Shown: positions 32,706 through 42,056, counted from the stretch's first letter. The stretch is 64,000 nt of DNA from ZC4RG29 sp032907565 (GCA_032907565.1 JAJJPK010000148.1:1-64000), one strand, 5' to 3'. Notes: a model not told the origin generated them from the sequence alone. Numbers and translations: made by a program.

Positions 32706-35063
32706 CTAAAGCCTCACCGCAATCCTTCCCAGAACATTGATCCCGGCCTGCGGATAGAAATACGGTACGCCGTCGTAGCTGTAGCCGTTCGACGTGTATT
32801 CCGCGTCGAACAGATTGTTGATGAGCAGGCTCAACTCCACGCGCTTTGTACCTGTCGGTTGAAACTCCCAGGTAATTCTGAGATCATTGACAAAGTACCC
32901 ATCGAGGGTTAGTGCCTCGTTCTGTGTATTGTCGAGGTATTGTTTGCTTACATACTTCGAAAGCAGCGAGACACCCACGCGGCGGTGGGGATGGAAGGTT
33001 AGCTGGCTGCCCGCAATCCACTCGGGTGAAAGAATGATCGCCGTATTGGCCTTCCGCGTGGTGCCGTCGGCTTCTTCCCAGACGAAGTCGACGTTTCGGT
33101 TTCTGCTCCAGGTCGCATTGACGTTCCAATCCACCCACCGGGAAAGCCGTACGCCACCCGCCACTTCAACTCCGGTGCGGTAGCTTTCGCCGACATTGGC
33201 CCGTATAGGATTGCCCACATTGTCGAGTTCGCCGGTCAGAACCAGTTGGTCGCGGTATCGCATAAGGTAGTAATTGATCGCAAAATTGTATAACGTCGTA
33301 GTCTTCCGATAACCGGCTTCAAGATTGCCCATGCGTTCCGGTCTCGGCAGTACATCGTTCTCCAAATAATCGGTGCGCGTCGGCTCTCTGTGTGCGATGG
33401 CGTAAGAAGCGTACACCATACCGCCATCATTGAGCGAATAGCTCAGTCCGGCTTTTGGATTGAAGAAGTTGTGCTCGTCGGAAATTGCATATGTCGATTG
33501 GTCGTCGTCTGTGCCTGCCGTCGTGTAGGCCACGCGCCGCCATTGAACGTCTGCAAAACCGTTGAGGCGGTCGGTGAATCGGTATTGCACTTTTGCGTAA
33601 AGATTAACGTCGGACTTATCGGATTCACCCTCATAGAAACGCTGACCTGGCACGTGATCGATCGCAAATTCTCCCCACGTTATTTCCCCGAAGTGATAGG
33701 CAGGCGTGAATCGGTGATACCCACCTCCGAAGGTAAACTCAGCGTTAGTGCTTTCATGCAACAGTGAAAAGGTGGCACCGTAAAAGTGATTTTTGAGCCA
33801 CTTGCGGGTGACAAAATCTCCTGCCTCGATGAGGCTGTCGCCGATGACAAGGTTGGGAAGTCCCAACGATGCGAAAGACTCTTCCTGGTTGTAGTTCTCA
33901 TAGTATCCGCGTCCAAACGTGTAGTGTAAGGCTGCGGACAACGTTGTGGAAGGCGACAATACCTGTGACAGATGGAGTTGCGTGTGGTCCTGCAGGTAGT
34001 TGTCGGTCTGATTGTCGTAATACCGCATTACGTTTCCGTCATCATCGTAGATCGCACCGGCGTAGTTGAAGGTCCGCCGTTCGTTCATCATTTCGGGGTC
34101 GATGCCGTACCAGGACTGGTAAGTCTTTTCCCTTCCTCCAAAGAATATGGCAGAAAGCAGCGTACGGTCGGAGCGGTAGCCGGTGGCAAAATAGTACGAT
34201 CCCAAATCCGAGAAGGCACGATCGATGTATCCGTCAGACACGATTTTGGAGAGTCTTCCTTCCGCGCTCCAATGCTCGTTGATGAGACCTGTACCGGCGG
34301 AAACCGTAAACCGGCGCGTATTAAAGGATCCCACTGCCATCGTAGCCTCGGCGAACGGGTCATCGCCACCGATATTCGTTTGCAGGTTCACGGTACCTCC
34401 AAAAGCACCGGCTCCATTGGTGGAAGTTCCGACGCCGCGTTGAATCTGGATGCTTCGCGTCGACGAGGCAATGTCGGGAATATCGACCCAAAACGTACCG
34501 AGAGATTCGGCGTCGTTATAGGGAATGCCGTTGATGGTAACGTTGATACGTGTTGCGTCGCTTCCACGAATGCGCACGCCCGTATAGCCAATGCCCGTGC
34601 CGGCGTCCGACGTGGTGACGACCGATGGCGTCCAGTTCAGCAGGTAAGGAAGATCCTGACCGAAATCCTGTCCACGGATGGTCGTGCGGTCGACGTTGAC
34701 AAACGTAGTTGGCGTGAGTGCGTCGGCACGGGTTGCCTCAACAACCACTTCGTCGGTAAAGGTCGGCGCTTCCTTAAGCTCGACGTCAATGCTGATGTCG
34801 CGCGACACATCCACGGGCAAGGAGGCGTCCTTGTGCCCGAGGTACCTGACGAACAGGGCGTATTTTCCCCCAGATACATTCGTCATTGAGAAATGGCCGG
34901 CGCTGTCGGTCACGGCAAACCAATGCCCGGGCAACAGCTGGACCGTAGCGCCCGCAAGAGGTTGATGCGTTTCATGCTGCCGCACTTCGCCGCTGACCTG
35001 AAATTGTCCGGCGGCAGCAAATGATGACAGTGCCAAAAGCACTGTTTGCGTAAAACGTAACAT
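32706..35063 (-). CDS. TonB-dependent outer-membrane receptor, probably for thiamine
   Basis: Outer-membrane beta-barrel transporter of 785 residues. A signal peptide (about 1-19) is followed by a carboxypeptidase-like regulatory domain (about 22-105), the TonB-box region around VVVEATRAD, and the plug (IRGQDFGQDLPYLL, VRIRGSDATRINVTINGIPYND, GAFGGTVNL). The barrel ends with YPQAGINVLGRIAVRL and a terminal aromatic-poor strand. A TPP riboswitch directly upstream indicates a thiamine-related ligand; the ligand is inferred from that regulation. The window's tonB gene at 43307-43990 could energise it. Confidence 0.92.
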   Translation of the reverse strand: MLRFTQTVLLALSSFAAAGQFQVSGEVRQHETHQPLAGATVQLLPGHWFAVTDSAGHFSMTNVSGGKYALFVRYLGHKDASLPVDVSRDISIDVELKEAPTFTDEVVVEATRADALTPTTFVNVDRTTIRGQDFGQDLPYLLNWTPSVVTTSDAGTGIGYTGVRIRGSDATRINVTINGIPYNDAESLGTFWVDIPDIASSTRSIQIQRGVGTSTNGAGAFGGTVNLQTNIGGDDPFAEATMAVGSFNTRRFTVSAGTGLINEHWSAEGRLSKIVSDGYIDRAFSDLGSYYFATGYRSDRTLLSAIFFGGREKTYQSWYGIDPEMMNERRTFNYAGAIYDDDGNVMRYYDNQTDNYLQDHTQLHLSQVLSPSTTLSAALHYTFGRGYYENYNQEESFASLGLPNLVIGDSLIEAGDFVTRKWLKNHFYGATFSLLHESTNAEFTFGGGYHRFTPAYHFGEITWGEFAIDHVPGQRFYEGESDKSDVNLYAKVQYRFTDRLNGFADVQWRRVAYTTAGTDDDQSTYAISDEHNFFNPKAGLSYSLNDGGMVYASYAIAHREPTRTDYLENDVLPRPERMGNLEAGYRKTTTLYNFAINYYLMRYRDQLVLTGELDNVGNPIRANVGESYRTGVEVAGGVRLSRWVDWNVNATWSRNRNVDFVWEEADGTTRKANTAIILSPEWIAGSQLTFHPHRRVGVSLLSKYVSKQYLDNTQNEALTLDGYFVNDLRITWEFQPTGTKRVELSLLINNLFDAEYTSNGYSYDGVPYFYPQAGINVLGRIAVRL

Positions 35064-35141
35064 GATGTAACTGTTTTGGTGTAAACTGGCGGACGTACAG
35101 GGGAATATGTCTGCCTGTGTTTAACCTTCCTGCATGATCGC

Positions 35142-35224
35142 AGGCTTGCCTTCCCTTCGGCCGCATTACCGGCATCAGGTGATATGGGTATGATCTCAGC
35201 CCGTTATATTAAGGCACCCCTTAG
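35142..35224 (-). promoter_or_regulatory. TPP (THI-box) riboswitch
   Basis: Minus-strand reading gives GGGGTGCC, then GGCTGAGATCATACCC, then ATCACCTGATGCCGGTAATG and CGGCCGAAGGGAAGG. These are the conserved P2, J3/2 and pyrophosphate-helix elements of thiamine pyrophosphate aptamers in the right order and spacing (CTGAGA ... ACCTGAT ... TAATGC ... GGGAA). A 5-bp CCTGC/GCAGG hairpin just downstream (about 35128-35143) may be part of the expression platform. High TPP should reduce expression of the TonB receptor. Confidence 0.93.
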
Positions 35225-35256
35225 TTACTGGTCGTGTGTTGTGTGTGTGTGAGGCA

Positions 35257-35264
35257 CAAAGTTA
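35257..35264 (-). promoter_or_regulatory. Candidate -7 box for the riboswitch-controlled transcript
   Basis: TAACTTTG is a perfect TAnnTTTG box placed 33 nt before the conserved GGGGTGCC of the aptamer, with a T-rich stretch in the -33 area. The identical octamer precedes tonB. Confidence 0.45.
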
Positions 35265-35405
35265 CTAAAGAGTGTTTGAATAAAAAACCCGACCCGATTC
35301 CGCGCAGCGCAGTGATAATCCAATTTGGATTTCTTAATGAAAAGAAAATTTTGTGCTGTGTTCTGGCGGAAAAATCCCAATATTAATGGGAAATGGAATT
35401 GTGTA

Positions 35406-35900
35406 ATGTTTGAAGTTACGGTCGGGAACCAGACGTTTCGCATACGGCACGCGGAAGAGGGACTTTATGTCGACGACGCGTTGCTATCCCTGGACGTTGC
35501 CCGCGTGGATGAAAACACGTATTCGCTGATATACCAGGGAAAGAGTTTTACAGGTGAGATCATCAGATCCGATCCACGCCGACGGGTAATTGTCATTCGC
35601 ATTAATGGCCGGCCTTATGAGGTTAAGGTCAAGGACCGGTTCGATCTTTTACTCGAGAAGCTGGGTATCGGCAACAACGATGCGAGTCGACTTAATGTCG
35701 TGCGGGCGCCCATGCCCGGACTCATTGTAGAGATGAAGGTGAAGGAAGGCGATACAGTCGCATCCGGAGATTCCCTGCTGGTTTTGGAGGCAATGAAGAT
35801 GGAAAATGTATTGCGGGCACCTGGGTCAGGCGTGGTCAAAGCTATACACGTAGCAAAAGGAGACCGCGTGGAAAAGAATCAGATCCTTGTGGAATTCTGA
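35406..35900 (+). CDS. Biotin carboxyl carrier (biotin/lipoyl-attachment) protein
   Basis: Carries biotin for an acyl-CoA or pyruvate carboxylase. The 164-residue product starts MFEVTVGNQTFRIRH; an ATG at 35337 would add 23 residues without family support. The C-terminal domain (about 90-164) is a biotinyl fold with RAPMPGLIVEMKVKEGD and the biotinylation motif EAMKMENVLRAP, the lysine being the attachment site. The matching carboxylase subunits are not in the window. A 113-nt gap separates it from pyrH. Confidence 0.92.
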   Translation: MFEVTVGNQTFRIRHAEEGLYVDDALLSLDVARVDENTYSLIYQGKSFTGEIIRSDPRRRVIVIRINGRPYEVKVKDRFDLLLEKLGIGNNDASRLNVVRAPMPGLIVEMKVKEGDTVASGDSLLVLEAMKMENVLRAPGSGVVKAIHVAKGDRVEKNQILVEF

Positions 35901-35978
35901 ATAGGCCGGATCGTATTGCATAACGACATTTTTCTGTGACCTTCCTCAAAAATTCGCTCCAATCCCGGATAGAGATTC

Positions 35979-35986
35979 TATATTTG
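35979..35986 (+). promoter_or_regulatory. Candidate -7 box of pyrH
   Basis: TATATTTG, a perfect TAnnTTTG box, lies 27 nt before the pyrH ATG. The -33 element is weak. Confidence 0.4.
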
Positions 35987-36013
35987 CCGTGATTTTGTTG
36001 ACGACCAGGCTAC

Positions 36014-36721
36014 ATGAAATACAAGCGAATTCTGTTGAAACTCAGCGGCGAAGCACTACAGGGTCCTAACAAGAGTACCAACATCGACCCTGGCGTACTA
36101 GAGCAGTACTGCGAAGAAATCAAATCCGTACACGAGAAAGGTGTGGAAGTGGCCATCGTCATCGGGGGTGGTAACATTTTTCGTGGGGGACAGGCGGAGC
36201 AGCTGGGAATCGACAGGGTACAGGGCGACTACATGGGCATGCTGGCAACAGTCATTAACGGAATGGCGTTGCAAAGCGCGCTGGAGCGTCACGGTCTTTA
36301 CACCCGCCTTATGGCAGGGATAAAGATGGAGCAGGTATGCGAACCCTTCATACGCCGACGCGCCATTCGCCACCTGGAAAAAGGAAGGATTGTTATTTTC
36401 GGAGCAGGCATAGGCAACCCGTATTTCACTACTGATTCAACTGCCAGCCTGCGCGCGATCGAGGTTCAGGCACAGGTAGTACTCAAAGGAACACGGGTTG
36501 ACGGAGTATACTCCCGCGATCCGGAGAAGTACCCCGACGCGGAACGCTATACGCGGCTCACATTCCAGGAGGCGTATGAGAAGAACCTCAATATTATGGA
36601 CATGACGGCGTTCACCTTATGCATGGAGAACAACCTGCCGATCATTGTGTTCGACATGAACAAACCGGGCAATCTCCTGAAGGTAGTTTCGGGTGAACCC
36701 GCGGGCACGCTCATCAGTTAG
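36014..36721 (+). CDS. pyrH: Uridylate kinase
   Basis: Phosphorylates UMP to UDP; a hexameric amino-acid-kinase-fold enzyme. The 235 residues show KRILLKLSGEALQG at the start, VIGGGNIFRGG in the phosphate loop, TRLMAGIKMEQVCEPFI, and the ATP-binding TRVDGVYSRDPEKYPDA. It is followed 66 nt downstream by frr, the common pyrH-frr arrangement linking nucleotide supply with translation. Confidence 0.97.
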   Translation: MKYKRILLKLSGEALQGPNKSTNIDPGVLEQYCEEIKSVHEKGVEVAIVIGGGNIFRGGQAEQLGIDRVQGDYMGMLATVINGMALQSALERHGLYTRLMAGIKMEQVCEPFIRRRAIRHLEKGRIVIFGAGIGNPYFTTDSTASLRAIEVQAQVVLKGTRVDGVYSRDPEKYPDAERYTRLTFQEAYEKNLNIMDMTAFTLCMENNLPIIVFDMNKPGNLLKVVSGEPAGTLIS

Positions 36722-36787
36722 CGACCTGTTCCGTATCGTAATTTGTATCTATCCGCTATATTTATATTCACTATAAACATATCTGTG

Positions 36788-37342
36788 ATGGAAGAAATTC
36801 AACTTTACCTCGACGAAGCCAGGGAGCTAATGCAAAAGGCTTATGTCCATGTTGGTAACGAGTTGGTAAAGATCCGGGCAGGCAAGGCAAATCCGTCAAT
36901 GCTCGACGGTGTGCAGGTGTCGTACTACGGAACGATGTCACCGATCAACCAGGTCGCTTCCATAACTACGCCAGACGCGCGCACGATTTTCATCAAGCCG
37001 TGGGAAAAAGGGCTGATCCATGAAATCGAGAAGGCGATCATCAATGCGAACCTTGGGGTAACCCCGCAAAACGACGGGCAACAAGTAATCCTGAATGTTC
37101 CTCAGCTTACGGAGGAACGACGCCGGCAGTTGGTGAAGCAGGTTGGTCAGGAAGTTGAACATGGCAAGATCAGTATTCGCAACATCCGCAAGGAAACCAA
37201 CGAACAGATCAAGAAGATCAAGGGTGTTTCTGAAGATGATATCAAAAGCGGTGAAGAGGAAGTTCAAAAACTTACCAACGAATTCATTCAGAAGATGGAT
37301 GCCCTCATGAAAAAGAAGGAATCAGAAATCATGACCGTCTAA
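36788..37342 (+). CDS. frr: Ribosome recycling factor
   Basis: Splits post-termination ribosomes with EF-G. The ATG at 36788 gives MEEIQLYLDEARELMQKA and 184 residues, the family length; an upstream in-frame start at 36743 would add a hydrophobic extension not found in RRF. The long three-helix bundle and the beta domain (VSYYGTMSPINQVASI, TIFIKPWEK) are clear, as is LTEERRRQLVKQ. Confidence 0.97.
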   Translation: MEEIQLYLDEARELMQKAYVHVGNELVKIRAGKANPSMLDGVQVSYYGTMSPINQVASITTPDARTIFIKPWEKGLIHEIEKAIINANLGVTPQNDGQQVILNVPQLTEERRRQLVKQVGQEVEHGKISIRNIRKETNEQIKKIKGVSEDDIKSGEEEVQKLTNEFIQKMDALMKKKESEIMTV

Positions 37343-37420
37343 CGGCTCGCTCACCTTATTTTCACTTACTTCATTCAAATTCGGGAGCGTTTGCTTAACT
37401 TGTAGTAGACACTTCCCCCT

Positions 37421-37855
37421 ATGCAGCTCCAGGATTTCAAGAGCAGGGCATCGCGGACACTGAAAAGGGTGCTCCGAATAGTACTTATCGTTGTCGTCGT
37501 AGCCGGTATTGCCTTGTTTTCATTTTACTATTGGGGCGTATATGATGAAGGCGTGCGTGCGGGTACCGTACTTCGCATCAGCAAGAAAGGCATCCTTTTC
37601 AAGACGTATGAAGGTCAGCTAAACCTGGAAACGTTCGGTGCGTTGCGCGGAGCGAATCCCATCATGGAGGCTTTTGATTTTTCGGTTGAGCCGAGTGAAA
37701 AGCAACTCATCGAAGAACTCCAGCAAGTGGCACTGACAGGAGAGCGGGTTAACCTTCACTATAAGAAGCGATATCTCACGTTCCCCTGGCGCGGCGACAC
37801 GAAATATTTCATCACCCGTGTCGAGCGAGTAGGTCACGCTCAAGATGCCAAGTAG
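37421..37855 (+). CDS. Single-pass membrane protein of unknown function
   Basis: A 144-residue protein with a cytosolic N-terminal stretch, one transmembrane segment (about 20-42, LIVVVVAGIALFSFYYWG) and a small soluble domain. Conserved-looking motifs are YDEGVRAGTVLRISKKG, FKTYEGQLNLETFGALRG and RYLTFPWRGDTKYFI. As far as I recall, homologues in Bacteroidota are sometimes labelled 6-phosphogluconate dehydrogenase, but there is no such domain. It follows frr and overlaps the convergent next gene by 16 nt. Confidence 0.8.
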   Translation: MQLQDFKSRASRTLKRVLRIVLIVVVVAGIALFSFYYWGVYDEGVRAGTVLRISKKGILFKTYEGQLNLETFGALRGANPIMEAFDFSVEPSEKQLIEELQQVALTGERVNLHYKKRYLTFPWRGDTKYFITRVERVGHAQDAK

Positions 37856-38328
37856 TCGCTCAGCTTGCCTTTCTCCCGGGCTTTGAGCGCACGTTTCAGT
37901 TCGCGTGTGGAAGGAACCTTATTGCGTGGATCTTCGCAGTATTTTAGTAACGTTTGGAAGGCATTTAACTCAACATCTTTTTCATCGGGAGGCGTTGAAT
38001 GCTCGAGAACGTACTTGGTCATTGCCGCCATGTAAATTCCCAATACGGCTTCGTTGTCGTTCATCAGCCGTCCGATAGCCTTTCCGATTACAAACGTATG
38101 GTCCGGCGTACCAGCCATCCATTTCGACAAAAGGCTCAGGGCCGCCTTTCGTGCCGGATTGGTAGGTTCAGCCGCAACATTCAGGATAAAGTTCGCGCAT
38201 TCGAGCACTGTAGCTTCGTTGACCTTGTAATCCGCGGCACTAGCGAATGAAACAGACTGCCATTTTTCGGGGTCTTGCGCCCACGCCGCGTTTAGGGCAA
38301 CCAGACAGAGAAAAACAAGATTCTTCAT
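37840..38328 (-). CDS. Secreted helical protein of unknown function
   Basis: About 162 residues with a signal peptide (MKNLVFLCLVALNAAWAQ). The ATG at 38328 is preferred over one 10 codons upstream because it places the signal peptide at the N terminus. The mature part is all-helical (ADYKVNEATVLECANFIL, ARKAALSLLSKWMAGTPDH, LNAFQTLLKYCEDP). No motif identifies a function. Its 3' end overlaps the convergent membrane-protein gene. Confidence 0.75.
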   Translation of the reverse strand: MKNLVFLCLVALNAAWAQDPEKWQSVSFASAADYKVNEATVLECANFILNVAAEPTNPARKAALSLLSKWMAGTPDHTFVIGKAIGRLMNDNEAVLGIYMAAMTKYVLEHSTPPDEKDVELNAFQTLLKYCEDPRNKVPSTRELKRALKAREKGKLSDYLAS

Positions 38329-38437
38329 TGAACAGGTTTTAACATTGAAGGTAATCATTCATCTGTTTACGCGAAAGGGAGCCGGTAGTCATTGCAAAGA
38401 AAATGGCGCACGTGCACGTCCGGAGTCGAGTTATTGA

Positions 38438-38445
38438 TAAATTTG
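38438..38445 (+). promoter_or_regulatory. Candidate -7 box of ppc
   Basis: TAAATTTG, a perfect TAnnTTTG box, lies 21 nt before the ppc ATG; no good -33 element is visible. Confidence 0.4.
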
Positions 38446-38466
38446 CCGGGATTGAGGTCATAACGC

Positions 38467-41037
38467 ATGCAAACGAACTACCATAAGGCAGTCACTACGC
38501 GCTATTACATCTACAACAGCCTGTTCCTGAATTTGCCCTACAGCAATATTTACCGGACAGGTACGCTACTCCCACTACTCTACCAGTATTGCGAAGACGG
38601 CTACGCGTCCGGAAAGGATCCCCGGTTCATCATCCGCAGGTTCTTCCGCGAACTCGTTCCTAAGGCTACGCGCAAAGAACAGTTCGACCTGCTTTTCAGC
38701 TTTATTCAATATTCGGAACGGCAGGTAGTATTGTTCGACTCCGTTGAGGATGCCGCATTCGCCGAGCTCAACGACATGAAGGGAAGTGGCACGCTGTCGG
38801 CTATTCTCATACGCGCACAGTCGGAAAACCTGATGGACCAACTTCGGCGCAAGCTTGAGAACTTCAGCCTGCGCATCGTGTTGACGGCGCACCCCACGCA
38901 GTTCTATCCTGGAAGCGTGTTGGCGATCATAAATGATTTAGACCAATCGATTCGCGCCAATCACCTCGAACACATCAACCTGCTTCTGAAGCAACTCGGG
39001 AAGACGCCGTTCCTCAGCCGCGAAAAGCCCTCACCGTTTGATGAGGCGGTGAGTCTGAGCTGGTTTCTCGAGAACGTCTTCTATAAGGCAATTCCCACGG
39101 TAGTCGAGAAGGTAACCCGAGGGCTTAATATTCCGATATCCGAATGGAAAAATTTCGATCTGATCAGAATCGGCTTCTGGCCCGGTGGCGATCGTGACGG
39201 TAACCCGTATGTGACGCATGATATTACCTTGCGTGTAGCACAGCACCTCCGTGAGGGAATCCTCAAATGTTATCATCGCGACCTGCGTATACTCCGACGC
39301 AGGCTTACGTTCAAAGGAGTGGATACCATCATCATTGAAGCCGAACGACGCGTGTACAGCGCCGCGTACCGGTTGGGCCTGGGTGACTCGTACCAATCGG
39401 CGGACGAGTTGATCGAAGATCTTCAGACTGCGAGACAACTCCTCATCGACGAACACGATGGACTATTCCTGGACCTGCTCGACAGCTTCATAGCAAAAGT
39501 GAAAATCTTCGGCTTCCATTTTGCGAGCATGGACATACGGCAGGATAGCCGGAAGCATACATACGTTTGGAACGCCATCCTGAAGCAATTAGAGGACAAG
39601 CAGAAACGCGTTCGGGAAATGGCAAAGCTCAGCGAAGAGGATCAGATCGATTTGCTGCTCAAGCTGCGCTTCAAACCTTCATCGCTGAAATTCGATGACC
39701 CGTTCATAACCGAAGTGCTGGAAAGTTTTGAGGCGATTGGCGAAATCCAGGAACAAAACGGCGAGGAAGGATGCAACCGCTATGTTATCAGCAATTGTCA
39801 GTCGGCACTCGACGTCATCCGCGTGTTCCAACTCGCGCAGTTGACCGTATCGAAGGATGAGCGACTGCCGCTTGATATTATACCGCTTTTTGAGACGATC
39901 GAAGACCTGGAAAATGCGCCCGACGTGATGAAGGCACTCTATCAGGTTCCTGCCTATAGGGAGCATGTGAAGCGTCGCGGGAACAAGCAAACCATCATGC
40001 TTGGGTTCTCTGATGGTACGAAAGACGGGGGCTATCTCCGTGCGAACTTTTCAATTTTCCGCGCTAAAGAAGAGCTTACCCGCATCTCACGGGAAAGCGG
40101 AATTGTCGCAGTATTCTTCGATGGTCGCGGGGGACCACCAGCACGGGGCGGGGGAAACACCCACGATTTTTACGCGTCGCTCGGCGACGATATAGAAGAC
40201 AAGGAAATCCAGGTGACCGTTCAGGGACAAACTATAAGTTCGAACTTCGGCAAACTCGAGTCATGCCAGTTCAACCTGGAACAATTGCTCTCAGCCGGAA
40301 TCGAAAACGAAGTCTTTCTCAGGCATTCCAACAACCTTACGGAGAAAGACCGCGCGCTCCTCGAGCTGCTGGCGCAGGAGGGGCACAAGGCGTACCTGGA
40401 CCTCAAAGAACACGAAAAGTTTGTACCCTACCTGGAGAAGGTGACGCCATTGGCGTTTTTCGGCGACACCAATATCGGTTCACGTCCGGTAAAGCGAAAC
40501 CCGGGTGAAGAGGCGCGCTTTGAAGACTTGCGTGCGATACCATTCGTGGGATCGTGGGCCCAGATGAAGCAAAACATTCCAGGCTTCTATGGCGTGGGCA
40601 CAGCGCTACAGCGTCTGAAAAAGAAAGGCAAGATGCGTGAGCTGAAGGAATTGTTCGCGCGCTCACTGTTCTTTCGCACCCTGCTTAGCAACAGCATGAT
40701 GTCGCTGACGAAGTCTTATTTCCCGGCTACAGTTTATCTTTCGCGCGACAAGGAATTCGGCGGCATTTGGAAGAAGATGTTTAACGAATACAATCTTTCT
40801 ATCAAGATGCTGCTTGAAGTAACGGGCTTCGACGAACTGATGGAGAACAACCCGCTGAACCGCGACTCGGTAAAGTTGCGCGAAAGGATCGTGCTGCCGT
40901 TAATCACCATCCAGCAGTATGCGCTTCAGCAACTCCGTTCAGGAGAACCCGCGGAAAAGCAATACGAGAAGACGTATCGCAAACTTGTGGTGCGTTGTAT
41001 GTTCGGCATTATCAACGCCGCGCGCAACTCAGCCTGA
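38467..41037 (+). CDS. ppc: Phosphoenolpyruvate carboxylase, Bacteroidota-type
   Basis: Carboxylates PEP to oxaloacetate, replenishing the TCA cycle. The 856-residue protein keeps LTAHPTQF (catalytic His; canonical VLTAHPTE), GFWPGGDRDGNPYV, FSDGTKDGGYLRAN and a C-terminal ARNSA (canonical RNTG). The second active-site signature FHGRGG reads FFDGRGGPPARGGG, with Asp for the usual His. These changes look like a lineage variant, not decay, because the rest is intact and length is normal. It starts just after a TAAATTTG box. Confidence 0.93.
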   Translation: MQTNYHKAVTTRYYIYNSLFLNLPYSNIYRTGTLLPLLYQYCEDGYASGKDPRFIIRRFFRELVPKATRKEQFDLLFSFIQYSERQVVLFDSVEDAAFAELNDMKGSGTLSAILIRAQSENLMDQLRRKLENFSLRIVLTAHPTQFYPGSVLAIINDLDQSIRANHLEHINLLLKQLGKTPFLSREKPSPFDEAVSLSWFLENVFYKAIPTVVEKVTRGLNIPISEWKNFDLIRIGFWPGGDRDGNPYVTHDITLRVAQHLREGILKCYHRDLRILRRRLTFKGVDTIIIEAERRVYSAAYRLGLGDSYQSADELIEDLQTARQLLIDEHDGLFLDLLDSFIAKVKIFGFHFASMDIRQDSRKHTYVWNAILKQLEDKQKRVREMAKLSEEDQIDLLLKLRFKPSSLKFDDPFITEVLESFEAIGEIQEQNGEEGCNRYVISNCQSALDVIRVFQLAQLTVSKDERLPLDIIPLFETIEDLENAPDVMKALYQVPAYREHVKRRGNKQTIMLGFSDGTKDGGYLRANFSIFRAKEELTRISRESGIVAVFFDGRGGPPARGGGNTHDFYASLGDDIEDKEIQVTVQGQTISSNFGKLESCQFNLEQLLSAGIENEVFLRHSNNLTEKDRALLELLAQEGHKAYLDLKEHEKFVPYLEKVTPLAFFGDTNIGSRPVKRNPGEEARFEDLRAIPFVGSWAQMKQNIPGFYGVGTALQRLKKKGKMRELKELFARSLFFRTLLSNSMMSLTKSYFPATVYLSRDKEFGGIWKKMFNEYNLSIKMLLEVTGFDELMENNPLNRDSVKLRERIVLPLITIQQYALQQLRSGEPAEKQYEKTYRKLVVRCMFGIINAARNSA

Positions 41038-41087
41038 GACAAAAGTTGTCGTTTTTTCTTAGCTTGCGTGAAGCAACCCAACGCGAA

Positions 41088-42056
41088 ATGGAGGAAGTGC
41101 TTTACGAAAAAATACCCTCGCTCGACCTGGCCGTATTTTGCAAGGGCACCCCCGCCCAGCGGAATGAGTTTGTGTCCCGGCTTGGAGAAGCCTACTCCAA
41201 CATTGGCTTTGTCGCCATCCGAAATCACTTCCTCCTGGAGGACGTACGCAACCGGCTTTACGATGCCATTCAGCGTTTCTTCGCACTACCCGATGCCATC
41301 AAGAGCAAGTACGAAATTCCCGGTCTGGCGGGCCAGCGTGGCTATACTTCGAAAGGGAAGGAGCATGCCAAGGGCAGAAACACAGGCGACCTGAAAGAAT
41401 TCTACCACGTCGGACAGGAAGGGGATGACTCCGGCCTACCGGCCGACTATCCGGCCAACGTATGGCCGGAAGAGGTGCCAGACTTCAAAGACGCTGCACT
41501 TGATGCGTTCAGGGCACTCGAGAAAACCGGCGTGTACATGCTCAAGGCCATCGCGCTGTACCTGGGTCTGGAAGAATCGTACTTCGATGAGCGGGTTCGG
41601 AATGGCAACAGCATCCTTCGCCCGATCCACTACTTCCCTATCGAAGAGCCGGATTCGGTGCCACCGGATGCGGTCCGGGCGGCGGAGCACGGCGACATCA
41701 ACCTGATCACCCTTCTGATGGGTGCCAGTGCCGAAGGCCTCGAAGTCCTCAGGCGCGACGGAAAGTGGATCCCGATCACCGCGCTGCCGGATCAACTCGT
41801 GGTAAACGTGGGCGACATGCTGGAGCGATTAACCAACGGGCGACTGCGCTCCACGATCCACCGGGTAGTCAACCCGCCGCGCGACCGAATGAATACGCCC
41901 CGGTATTCTATTCCTTTCTTTATGCATCCCCGGTCAGAGGTCGATTTGTCTTGCCTGGCCTCTTGCATTGACGACGATCACCCAAAGCTTTACGAAGATA
42001 TTACCGCAGGTGAATTCCTGGATCAGCGCCTGGCTGAAATTGGCCTGAAACGATAA
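41088..42056 (+). CDS. 2-oxoglutarate/Fe(II) oxygenase, isopenicillin-N-synthase family
   Basis: Non-haem iron oxygenase of 322 residues. The N-terminal DIOX_N domain (IPSLDLAVFCKG, YSNIGFVAIRNH, FFALPDAIKSKYE, GQRGYTSKGKEHAKG) leads to the jelly-roll core. Iron ligands are the HxD in AEHGDINLITLL and the distal His in STIHRVVNPP; RYSIPFFMHP supplies the RxS that binds 2-oxoglutarate. Substrate is unknown. The ATG at 41088 fits the family start; an earlier in-frame codon lies in ppc. It begins 50 nt after ppc. Confidence 0.9.
   Translation: MEEVLYEKIPSLDLAVFCKGTPAQRNEFVSRLGEAYSNIGFVAIRNHFLLEDVRNRLYDAIQRFFALPDAIKSKYEIPGLAGQRGYTSKGKEHAKGRNTGDLKEFYHVGQEGDDSGLPADYPANVWPEEVPDFKDAALDAFRALEKTGVYMLKAIALYLGLEESYFDERVRNGNSILRPIHYFPIEEPDSVPPDAVRAAEHGDINLITLLMGASAEGLEVLRRDGKWIPITALPDQLVVNVGDMLERLTNGRLRSTIHRVVNPPRDRMNTPRYSIPFFMHPRSEVDLSCLASCIDDDHPKLYEDITAGEFLDQRLAEIGLKR

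Larger units (their letters stand above)
35064..35405. other. Intergenic region with riboswitch and promoter, between divergent genes
   Basis: This 342-nt gap holds the minus-strand TPP riboswitch, its promoter, and a short GT-dinucleotide run near 35233-35250. No clear plus-strand promoter for the biotin carrier gene is visible. No protein gene is supported here. Confidence 0.7.

Noticed and set aside
35225..35443. A 72-codon minus-strand frame across the riboswitch promoter
   Set aside because: It overlaps promoter, leader and the biotin carrier gene and shows no coding character.
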